Of a stretch of DNA of 64,000 nt, positions 8,552 to 15,222 are shown piece by piece. A program made the position numbers and the translations under genes. A model generated the notes under the pieces. That model saw only the letters and a program-made list of their open reading frames with translations. It ran no database searches and had not been told where the DNA came from. Positions within the stretch are counted from its first letter, which is position 1. Every line of letters starts with the position of its first letter. The DNA comes from Sphingomonas horti (lineage in GTDB: Bacteria > Pseudomonadota > Alphaproteobacteria > Sphingomonadales > Sphingomonadaceae), in contig NZ_WQMS01000013.1 in NCBI RefSeq assembly GCF_009753715.1, positions 314,796 through 378,795 of the forward strand. The letters are read 5' to 3'.

Positions 8552-8620
8552 CGTTCGTGTCGAGCGAAGTCGAGACACGCAGTAGCGGGAAGCGTTTCTC
8601 GACTTCGCTCGAAACGAACG
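8552..8620. repeat. Dispersed inverted repeat between aguA and aguB
   Basis: Arms 8552-8575 and 8597-8620 pair at 23 of 24 positions (arm cgttcgtgtcgagcgaagtc...), loop of 21 bases. Same TCGAGCGAAGTCGAGA family seen widely in sphingomonads. In RNA it would form a very stable hairpin between the two genes. Confidence 0.8.
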
Positions 8621-8629
8621 GAGACTAAA

Positions 8630-9478
8630 TTGTCGGAAATCACCGTAGCCGCCCTGCAGCTCGCGCTGCCCGGCCCCGAGGCCGAGAATATCGCGCACGT
8701 GTCCGAGCTCGTCCGGGAAGCGGCGGCGAAGGGCGCCAAGGTCATCCTGCCGCCCGAATTGTTCGAGGGCCCTTATTTCTGCCGCGTCGAGGATGAAGGC
8801 CTGTTCTCGAACGCCCGGCCCACCTCCGAGCACCCGTCCGTGGTCGCGATGCGGAAGCTCGCGGCAGAGCTGAACGTCTATATCCCGACCAGCTTCTTCG
8901 AATGCGACGGGCCGCACCATTACAACAGCCTCGCGATGATCGACGACAAGGGCGCGATCATGGGGCTGTATCGCAAGAGCCACATTCCGGACGGCCCCGG
9001 ATATGAGGAGAAATTCTATTTTCGTCCCGGCAATACCGGCTTCAAGACCTGGAAGACGCCATCCGCGACGCTGGGTGTCGGCGTGTGCTGGGACCAATGG
9101 TATCCGGAGACCGCCCGGGCGATGATGCTGATGGGCGCGGAAATCCTGTTCTACCCGACCGCGATCGGCTCAGAGCCGCACGACCCGGATCTCGACACCA
9201 GCCGGCTGTGGCGCCGCGCGATGATCGGCCATGCAGTGTCGAACGTCGTGCCGGTAGTCGCCGCCAACCGCATCGGCACCGAGGACGGCCAGCGCTTCTA
9301 CGGCCACAGCTTCATCTGCGACGAACGCGGTGACCTGCTGGCCGAATTCGGCGCGACGGAAACCGGCGTCCTCACCGCCACGCTGGATCTCGACCGCGTC
9401 AAACGCCACCGCGCCGCCTTCGGATTCTTCCGCGACCGACGGCCGGAACTTTACGGGCGCTTGGTGGAGGATATTTGA
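8630..9478 (+). CDS. aguB: N-carbamoylputrescine amidase
   Basis: 282 residues, nitrilase superfamily. Hydrolyses N-carbamoylputrescine to putrescine, CO2 and ammonia. The Glu-Lys-Cys triad is visible: Glu in LPPELFEGPYFC, Lys in YRKSHIPDGPGYEEKFYF, Cys in GVCWDQWYPE. The segment SRLWRRAMIGHAVSNVVPVVAANRIGTE is typical of the AguB branch. The start is TTG at 8630; no ATG is available before the conserved ITVAALQLA strand. Partner of aguA upstream, separated by an inverted repeat. Confidence 0.95.
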   Translation: MSEITVAALQLALPGPEAENIAHVSELVREAAAKGAKVILPPELFEGPYFCRVEDEGLFSNARPTSEHPSVVAMRKLAAELNVYIPTSFFECDGPHHYNSLAMIDDKGAIMGLYRKSHIPDGPGYEEKFYFRPGNTGFKTWKTPSATLGVGVCWDQWYPETARAMMLMGAEILFYPTAIGSEPHDPDLDTSRLWRRAMIGHAVSNVVPVVAANRIGTEDGQRFYGHSFICDERGDLLAEFGATETGVLTATLDLDRVKRHRAAFGFFRDRRPELYGRLVEDI

Positions 9479-9487
9479 TCCGACTCG

Positions 9488-9503
9488 GTCTTACATGTAA
9501 GAC
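9488..9503. promoter_or_regulatory. Perfect 16-bp palindrome, likely antitoxin operator
   Basis: GTCTTACATGTAAGAC is its own reverse complement and ends six bases before the antitoxin start codon. AbrB-type antitoxins usually autorepress at such palindromes, so this is the expected operator. Confidence 0.7.
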
Positions 9504-9509
9504 GACCAC

Positions 9510-9800
9510 ATGAACGCGCGCACGACTCTTTCCGCCAAAGGCCAGGTCGTCATTCCCCGCGACGTCAGGGAGCGGTTGCAGCTGACCCCCGGAACGCGGT
9601 TCGAAGTTATTGAAAAAGCCGGGGAAATCCGGTTGAAGCCGATCGCCCGGCACAACCCCTTTCCCAGAACGACTCTCGACGACATTCTCTCGCTGCCGAA
9701 ATGGCAGGGGCCCGCCAAGTCAATCGGGGAGATCAGTCGGTTAAGCGACGACGCGCTGCGGGAAATCTTTGCCGAGCAGGAGCGCAATGCGCGCAGTTGA
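9510..9800 (+). CDS. AbrB/MazE-type antitoxin
   Basis: 96 residues. N-terminal SpoVT-AbrB DNA-binding fold: TTLSAKGQVVIPRDVRERLQ then PGTRFEVIEKAGEIRLKPI. The C-terminal half (from about residue 50, PFPRTTLDDILSLPKWQG) is the toxin-wrapping tail typical of VapB-like partners of PIN toxins. Overlaps the start of the PIN gene by 14 bases, as toxin-antitoxin pairs often do. A palindrome upstream fits autoregulation. The antitoxin reads intact while its toxin is broken. Confidence 0.88.
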   Translation: MNARTTLSAKGQVVIPRDVRERLQLTPGTRFEVIEKAGEIRLKPIARHNPFPRTTLDDILSLPKWQGPAKSIGEISRLSDDALREIFAEQERNARS

Positions 9801-10204
9801 CGCGAACGTCCTGGTTCGCCTGGTGACCCAGGACGACCCTGAACAAGCAAAAATTGCCCAGTCGCTCTTGCATGAGCCGATCCTCATTCTCCCCACGGTG
9901 CTCATCGAGACGGTGTGGGTACTGCAATCGTCGTATCGAATGTCCCGAGCGGACATATCGCATCATCTGAGCCAGATTCTGGGCTACCCCGCTGACCCAG
10001 CTCATCGAGGGCGCAGCGGTGCGCTGGGCAATGGACAGGTTCGCGGCTGGTGCCGACTTTGCCGATATGTTGCATCTCGCCCTAGCGAGCGAGGCTGGCG
10101 GCACCTGCTTTTCCACCTTGGATAGCGGTGTGCGCAAAGCTGCTGCCGATCGACTCGAATCTGTCGAAACGTTGGGAGTGGGGGAGTCGGAAAGCGGGCG
10201 CTAA
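9787..10204 (+). pseudogene. PIN-domain (VapC-like) toxin, frameshifted
   Basis: The first 68 or so residues read as a PIN domain (MRAVDANVLVRLVTQDDPEQ, then LPTVLIETVWVLQSSY), giving the first two acidic residues D5 and E41. The frame then changes at a CCCC run at 9987-9990; from there the correct continuation, PLTQLIEGAAVRWAMDRF and AGADFADMLHLALASEA to the stop at 10204, is one frame over. Removing one C restores a protein of about 138 residues with D90/D93 and D112. So either a one-base insertion inactivated the RNase toxin, or this is a sequencing error in a C-run. Confidence 0.8.
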
Positions 10205-10428
10205 CGGCGCCGCGCGCGTTCCTCGCTCACCTTGACCGGGCGGATGCAGCCATTCTCGGTGCGCATGACGGTCAGATAGGCTTCCGCCGGCGGCAATCTG
10301 TCGAGGCGTTTCAGCTTCGCCTTCTCCGACACGTCGACCGGCGTCGGCCTGGTCTGGCCGCAGATCGGCAGCGCGTGCGGGTTCTGCGCCACAGCGGCGG
10401 CGGACAGGGCGATCGCAATCAGGCTCAT
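10201..10428 (-). CDS. Small secreted protein of unknown function
   Basis: 75 residues from an ATG preceded by AGGAGAG. Signal peptide MSLIAIALSAAAVAQ; the mature part has two cysteines (LPICGQTRP and ENGCIRPVK) and a basic tail EERARRR. A longer start at 10500 would put 24 residues before the signal peptide and was rejected. Same size class as the secreted proteins at 3.3-3.9 kb but without their core motif. Its stop overlaps the end of the frameshifted toxin gene by four bases. Confidence 0.6.
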   Translation of the reverse strand: MSLIAIALSAAAVAQNPHALPICGQTRPTPVDVSEKAKLKRLDRLPPAEAYLTVMRTENGCIRPVKVSEERARRR

Positions 10429-10483
10429 CGCGACTCTCCTCTCGTTGTCGCCAAGATAAGCCTTTCCGCGCCTTGCGAAAAGC

Positions 10484-11137
10484 TCAGGGCCGGAGTGCAA
10501 GCGCCCGTTCGAACACCGCTTCGAACATCTCGCGCGTCAACCGGCCGGTGTTCTGGTTGTAGCGCGAGCAATGGTAGCTATCGATCAGCACCTCGCCGCC
10601 GGGAAAGCGGTGCTCCGCCAGATGCCCGAATTTGCACTCGGAAAGCTTGCCGCCGAGCGTCCGTACGGCCGATTGATGCGCGATCTGGCCGAGCGCAACA
10701 TAGACGCGGGCCTTCGCCACCGCGTCGATCTGCGCGGCCAGAAACGGGCGGCAGTTCGCGATCTCCTGCGGCAGCGGCTTGTTCTCCGGCGGCAGGCATT
10801 TGACCGAGTTGCAGATGACGATCCCTTGCAGGCTCAGCCCGTCATCCGGATCGGCACGGTAGGTGCCGTGCGCAAGCCCGTATTTGGCCAAGGTTTCGAA
10901 CAGCAGATCGCCGGCATAGTCGCCGGTGAACGGCCGGCCGGTGCGGTTGGCGCCGTGCTTGCCCGGTGCGAGGCCGACGATGCAGAGCCAGGCGTCGGGA
11001 TCGCCGAATGCCGGCACCGGCGCGTTCCACCAGTCGGGATGCTCGACCCTGAGCGCCTCGCGGAACGCGACCAGCCGCGGGCAGCGCGGGCAGTCGTGCG
11101 GCGGCTCGGTTTCCGGAATGGGGCTGACGAAGGCCAT
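10484..11137 (-). CDS. Uracil-DNA glycosylase, family 5 (UdgB-like)
   Basis: 217 residues. Removes uracil and other deaminated bases from DNA. Motif A is GLAPGKHGANRTGRPFTGD, the form of family 5 enzymes, which lack the usual catalytic Asp/Asn; motif B is YHCSRYNQNTGRLT. The start has CPRCPRLVAFRE with a Cys pair, and another Cys lies in NSVKCLPPENKP; family 4/5 glycosylases carry an iron-sulfur cluster on four cysteines. Divergent from folK, with start regions touching. Confidence 0.9.
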   Translation of the reverse strand: MAFVSPIPETEPPHDCPRCPRLVAFREALRVEHPDWWNAPVPAFGDPDAWLCIVGLAPGKHGANRTGRPFTGDYAGDLLFETLAKYGLAHGTYRADPDDGLSLQGIVICNSVKCLPPENKPLPQEIANCRPFLAAQIDAVAKARVYVALGQIAHQSAVRTLGGKLSECKFGHLAEHRFPGGEVLIDSYHCSRYNQNTGRLTREMFEAVFERALALRP

Positions 11138-11159
11138 GCCACGCGATAGGCGCGTCAGG

Positions 11160-11648
11160 GTGCCCGTCTCAAGCTATGCGATCGCGATCGGCTCCAACCG
11201 CCCGCACCACCGTCACGGCGACCCGGCGGGCGTGGTCCGCGCCGCGATGCACGCGCTGGCGGAGCTGGGCACCGTGCAGGCACGCTCGCGCATCCTGCGG
11301 ACCGCGCCGCTGGGGCCCGCAGGGCGCAGCTTCGCCAACGCCGTCGCGATTCTCGAGACGGACCTCCCGCCCCCTGCCGTGCTCGCGAGCCTGAAGCAGC
11401 TGGAGCGCCAGTTCGGCCGCCGCCGCGGCCGCCGCTGGGGGGCGCGGGTGCTCGATCTGGACATCATCCTCTGGTCAGGCGGCGTGTGGGCGGAGAATGG
11501 CCTCACCATCCCGCACCCCGAGTTCCGCAAGCGCCGCTTCGTGCTCGCTCCGCTGGAGCAGATCGCCCCCGGTGCGCGCGACCCGCTGACCGGCCGCACT
11601 GTCCGTCAACTGCGCCATGCGGTTGACCGCCGCTTTCCCCGCGCCTAG
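11160..11648 (+). CDS. folK: 2-amino-4-hydroxy-6-hydroxymethyldihydropteridine pyrophosphokinase
   Basis: 162 residues. Transfers pyrophosphate from ATP to the pterin in folate synthesis. HPPK motifs: YAIAIGSNRPHHRHGDP at the start, GPAGRSFANAVAILET, the DLDIILW signature and IPHPEFRKRRFVLAPL. The GTG start at 11160 has AGG nine bases upstream and gives the usual length. An ATG at 11136 in the same frame would overlap the start of the divergent glycosylase gene and is a possible alternative. tRNA-Lys follows 15 bases after the stop. Confidence 0.93.
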   Translation: MPVSSYAIAIGSNRPHHRHGDPAGVVRAAMHALAELGTVQARSRILRTAPLGPAGRSFANAVAILETDLPPPAVLASLKQLERQFGRRRGRRWGARVLDLDIILWSGGVWAENGLTIPHPEFRKRRFVLAPLEQIAPGARDPLTGRTVRQLRHAVDRRFPRA

Positions 11649-11663
11649 TCAGCACCGCCTCAA

Positions 11664-11739
11664 GGGCCCTTAGCTCAGTCGGTAGAGCAACTGACTTTTA
11701 ATCAGTAGGTCGCTGGTTCGAATCCAGCAGGGCTCACCA
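11664..11739 (+). tRNA. tRNA-Lys (anticodon TTT)
   Basis: 76 bases with encoded CCA. Acceptor stem gggccct / agggctc, D arm TAGCTCAGTCGGTAGAGCA, anticodon loop cttttaa with TTT in the middle, and T arm with GGTTCGAATCC. The gap to folK is too short to show a separate promoter. Confidence 0.97.
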
Positions 11740-11750
11740 TCGTTTCGCGC

Positions 11751-12167
11751 TCACGCGACCGCGGGCGGAGGACACAGCGCCGATTGGCGGCCGCGGATCA
11801 TCGTCTCCACCCTGGCGATCAGCCTGGCTTCCGTGACCGGCTTGGCGACGAATTCGGCACCCTCGACGCCGAACGACATCGCCGATTCCGGTGGCCCGCC
11901 GCTCAGGTACAGCACGTCCAGCGAAGGATTCAGGCGGCGGCCGAAGCGGGCGACGTCGTACCCGGTGGTCCCTTCGCGCAGGTTGATGTCGGTGATCAGC
12001 AGGTCGGTGCGGCCGGCAGCCTGCTCCAGCGTCGCATAGGCTTCGCGGTCAGTCCGCATCAGGCGCACGCTGGCACCGGCGCGCGCCAGCGCGTCCTCGA
12101 TGCCCATGCCGATCAGCGGCTCGTCCTCGACCAGCAGGACGCGCAGGCCGGCAAGCGGCCCACTCAT
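11751..12167 (-). CDS. Single-domain response regulator
   Basis: 138 residues from ATG (MSGPLAG); an in-frame start at 12242 would overlap the promoter described upstream. Receiver fold only: acidic pair in RVLLVEDEPLIGMGI, phosphorylatable Asp in LLITDINLREGTTGYD, conserved Ser region YLSGGPPES, and Lys in EFVAKPVTEARL. There is no output domain, so it acts through protein contacts, like many sphingomonad stress-response regulators. An EcfG-like promoter upstream suggests it belongs to the general stress regulon. Confidence 0.88.
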   Translation of the reverse strand: MSGPLAGLRVLLVEDEPLIGMGIEDALARAGASVRLMRTDREAYATLEQAAGRTDLLITDINLREGTTGYDVARFGRRLNPSLDVLYLSGGPPESAMSFGVEGAEFVAKPVTEARLIARVETMIRGRQSALCPPPAVA

Positions 12168-12240
12168 CGTGCCGCTTCCGGGAACGGCCGTCGAACGCAA
12201 GACTGACGCAGCTTCAAACCCATGTCCCCACGGCCGCACC

Positions 12241-12266
12241 AACGGCGAACCTTTATGTCAGGTTCC
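12241..12266 (-). promoter_or_regulatory. EcfG-type general stress promoter
   Basis: On the minus strand GGAACC (12266-12261), a 16-base spacer, then CGTT (12244-12241). This matches the alphaproteobacterial EcfG consensus GGAAC(C)-N16/17-CGTT. The leader to the response regulator start would be roughly 65 bases. Confidence 0.6.
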
Positions 12267-12295
12267 CGACACAGGCCGTGGGGAGTGGCGAATTT

Positions 12296-13474
12296 CTACA
12301 ATCGGCGGGCGCCCGCCGCGCGCACGGCCGCGAGCGTCGGATAGCCGTTCACGGCCATCAGCAGGTCGGCTTCGGCGAGGATCGCGCGCAGCACCGCGGC
12401 CGCGCCCTCGGCGCCGCCGAGCGCCATGCCATAGGCATAAGGCCGCCCGACGCCGACCGCGGCGGCGCCCAGCGCGATCGCCTTGATCACGTCGGTGCCC
12501 GATCGGATGCCGGAATCGAACAGCACCGGCTTGCCGCCCGCCGCCTCGACGACATCGGGCAGCATGTCGATCGCGGCGATCCCGCCATTGGCCTGCCGGC
12601 CGCCATGATTGGAGCAATAGATCGCATCCGCCCCGCTATCGATCGCGCGCCGCGCGTCGTCGGGGTGGCAGATGCCCTTCAGCACCAGCGGCAGCTTCGT
12701 CATGCTGCGGAGCCACGGCATGTCGTCCCAGGTCAGCACCTTGCCGAACACGCCCGCCCAGGCGCGGATCGCCGCCGCCGGGTCCTCCTCGGGCGGCTTC
12801 GGAAGGCTCGCGCGGAAGACGGGGTCGCTGAAATAGTTCATCAGCACCGCCCCGCGCAGCTGCGGGAAATTCGCGGTGTTGAGGTCGCGCGGCCGCCAGC
12901 CCGTCACCCAGGTGTCGAGCGTGACAACGATCGCCTTGTACCCGGCCGCCTCGGCGCGCCGGACCAGGCTTTCCGCCAGCGCCTTGTCGCGCGGCGTGTA
13001 GAGCTGGAAGAAGCCGGGCGTGTCGCCCTGCGCCTCAGCCACTGTCTCCAGCGGATCGTTGGAGAGAGTCGACGAGCAATAGGGAACGCTGGTCAGCGCC
13101 GAGGCACGGGCGGCGGCCAGATCGCCATGCTGGTCCGCCGTCATGATGCCGTTGACGCCGATCGGCGCCATGAACAGCGGGCTCTTCAGCGTCAGCCCGA
13201 ACAGCTCCGTCGACAGGTCGCGCCTGGTGCAGTCGACCATCATCCGCGGCACCATGCCCCAGTGGCGGAAGGCGGCGGCGTTGCTGTCCTGCGTCCATTC
13301 GTCCCCGCATCCGCCCTGGACATAGCTCAGCACATGCGGCGGCAACGCGGCCTGGGCGCGCTTCTCCAGCGTCGGGAAATCGACCGGGATGGTCGGCAGG
13401 ATTCCGCTCAGGCCCGCGCCGTAGATCGCGTTCTGCAGATCCCCGAAATGCCCCTCGCCGCCTGCATAGGCCAT
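12296..13474 (-). CDS. FMN-dependent alpha-hydroxy acid oxidase, lactate 2-monooxygenase-like
   Basis: 392 residues, TIM-barrel flavoenzyme. Motifs: FMN-side loop FMAPIGVNG, the substrate and catalytic segment YCSNHGGRQANGG with the active-site His, then FDSGIRSGTDVIKAIALGA and VGRPYAYG for the FMN phosphate. The N-terminus IYGAGLSGILPTIPVDF and VQGGCGDE resembles lactate 2-monooxygenases, which turn lactate into acetate and CO2, more than membrane LldD; substrate is uncertain. Ten bases downstream of an acyl-CoA ligase gene, so the two are one operon. Confidence 0.85.
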   Translation of the reverse strand: MAYAGGEGHFGDLQNAIYGAGLSGILPTIPVDFPTLEKRAQAALPPHVLSYVQGGCGDEWTQDSNAAAFRHWGMVPRMMVDCTRRDLSTELFGLTLKSPLFMAPIGVNGIMTADQHGDLAAARASALTSVPYCSSTLSNDPLETVAEAQGDTPGFFQLYTPRDKALAESLVRRAEAAGYKAIVVTLDTWVTGWRPRDLNTANFPQLRGAVLMNYFSDPVFRASLPKPPEEDPAAAIRAWAGVFGKVLTWDDMPWLRSMTKLPLVLKGICHPDDARRAIDSGADAIYCSNHGGRQANGGIAAIDMLPDVVEAAGGKPVLFDSGIRSGTDVIKAIALGAAAVGVGRPYAYGMALGGAEGAAAVLRAILAEADLLMAVNGYPTLAAVRAAGARRL

Positions 13475-13484
13475 CAGTCCCTCC

Positions 13485-15086
13485 CTATCCGATCTTCCGT
13501 TCGCCGAGCGGCCAATAGGGCCGGCGCAGCTCCCGCTTCAGGATCTTGCCTGACGGATTGCGGGGTAGCTCGTCGACGAAATCGACCGATTTCGGCACCT
13601 TGTAGCCGGCGATGCGCTCGCGCGCGAATGCGATCAGCGCGGCCGCGTCGATGGCCGCGCCGGGCTCCGGCACCACGATCGCCTTCACCGCTTCGCCCCA
13701 ACGCGGGTCCGGCACGGCGATCACCGCGCAGTCGCGAACGGCATCATGCTCATGCAGCACATTCTCGACCTCGACGGGATAGATGTTCTCGCCGCCCGAG
13801 ACGATCATGTCCCGCACCCGGTCGTAGAGATAGAGATAGCCGTCCTGGTCGAGATAGCCGGCATCCCCGGTCCGGTACCAGCCGCCCTCAACGAACGCGG
13901 AGACGGTCGCGTCGGCAAGCTTGTGATAGCCGCTCATCACCAGCGGCGATCGCACCAGCACCTCGCCGATCGCGCCCGCCGGCAGCGCTTCGCCCGCGGC
14001 GTCGACGATGCGCAGCTCGACCTCGGGATAGGGCTTGCCGCAGCCGGCCATGCGCGGCGTCCCTTCGATCCGGTGATCCTCGGGCGGCAGATAGACGATC
14101 GTGCCGCAGGTCTCCGTCGCGCCATACATCTGCACGAAGCGCGCGTTCGGGAACATCGCCATCGAGCGCTTCAGGACATCGAGCGGAATGGGCGAGGCGC
14201 CGTAGAGCAGGCAGCGGACCGAGTTCAGGTCCGCATCCGCGGCGCGGGGGTGATCGAGGATCATGCCCAGCACCGCCGGGACCGCGAACATCCTGGTCAC
14301 CCGGTGCCGCTCGATCGCGTCGATCAACTCGCCGATCTCGGGCCGGTCGAGCAACACGCCGGTCACGCCGGCGTTCAGCGTGCTGACCGTCCAGCCGGTC
14401 CCCGCGATATGGAATTGCGGCATGGCGATCAGCGACACGTCGTTTGCGTCCCACTCCGCCCAGCTCTCGCCGATCAGCCGGCTCTGCGCGATCGCGGCGG
14501 CGAAATTGCCATGGGTCAGGATCGCCCCTTTCGGGTGGCCGGTGGTGCCGCTGGTGTAGAGCTGGATCGCCGCATGGTCCGGGCCGACGGCAAGGACATC
14601 CGGATCCGGGGCATGTTCGCGCACCCAGATTTCGAAAGCCGGCATGTCCTGATGCGGCGCGTCGACCAGCATCACGCGCCCTACGGTGCCGGACCCGATC
14701 TGCGGCAGCCGCTCCGCTTCGGTGACCAGCAGCGCCAGCTCGGCGTCGGCGGCGATATAGGCGATCTCGCGCGCGACCAGGCGCCAGTTGATCGCGACGG
14801 TCACGGCGCCGATCCTGAGCGCCGCTTGCATCAGCACCGCATAGTCGATGCTGTTGAGGCCGAGATAGCCGACCCGGTCGCCCTCGCCGATCCCGATCGA
14901 TCGCAGCGCGCCCACGCAGCGGAGCACCAGCCCGTGCAGCTCCGCATAGCTGACCCGCCGCTGGCCATGGATCAGCGCCGGATGGTCAGGAGTGGCGATG
15001 GCGCCGCGCTCGCTCATGCCCTGGAGCGGCAAGGCGTTCTCCTGCGCCTGCGAACGGGTTGTCGACACGCCGGTCCCCTCCCTCAC
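13485..15086 (-). CDS. AMP-dependent acyl-CoA synthetase
   Basis: 533 residues, ANL superfamily. Activates a carboxylic acid as the acyl-AMP and then the CoA thioester. AMP loop QLYTSGTTGHPKGAILTH, A5 motif QMYGATETCGT, hinge YLYDRVRDMIVSGGENIYP, and the adenylation Lys in LPRNPSGKILKREL. The acid-binding half has no feature that names the substrate; medium- or long-chain fatty acids are typical for this type. First gene of a two-gene operon with the flavoenzyme downstream. The start used is the longest frame; the next Met (MSERGAIATP) is a possible shorter start. Confidence 0.9.
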   Translation of the reverse strand: MREGTGVSTTRSQAQENALPLQGMSERGAIATPDHPALIHGQRRVSYAELHGLVLRCVGALRSIGIGEGDRVGYLGLNSIDYAVLMQAALRIGAVTVAINWRLVAREIAYIAADAELALLVTEAERLPQIGSGTVGRVMLVDAPHQDMPAFEIWVREHAPDPDVLAVGPDHAAIQLYTSGTTGHPKGAILTHGNFAAAIAQSRLIGESWAEWDANDVSLIAMPQFHIAGTGWTVSTLNAGVTGVLLDRPEIGELIDAIERHRVTRMFAVPAVLGMILDHPRAADADLNSVRCLLYGASPIPLDVLKRSMAMFPNARFVQMYGATETCGTIVYLPPEDHRIEGTPRMAGCGKPYPEVELRIVDAAGEALPAGAIGEVLVRSPLVMSGYHKLADATVSAFVEGGWYRTGDAGYLDQDGYLYLYDRVRDMIVSGGENIYPVEVENVLHEHDAVRDCAVIAVPDPRWGEAVKAIVVPEPGAAIDAAALIAFARERIAGYKVPKSVDFVDELPRNPSGKILKRELRRPYWPLGERKIG

Positions 15087-15120
15087 TCAGAGAATAGCCG
15101 TCCGATCCCTCCCGGCAAGG

Positions 15121-15164
15121 AAAACAGGGCGAGGACGGGCGGGGGTGAAAAGCCCGCCCTCGCC
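15121..15164 (-). terminator. Terminator after the autotransporter gene
   Basis: On the minus strand gcgagggcggg / cccgcccgtcctcgc hairpin followed by cctgtttt. Lies about 60 bases after the autotransporter stop and before the acyl-CoA ligase start. Confidence 0.65.
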
Positions 15165-15222
15165 GGCGCACCCCGTCCGCACGGACCGTGGGAAGGGGGG
15201 AAGAGGTGCGCCTCGGCTTCGA

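Noticed and set aside
12278-14386. A 702-codon plus-strand frame opposite the flavoenzyme and acyl-CoA ligase
   Set aside because: Spans two real genes on the other strand and contains no recognisable domain; shadow frame.
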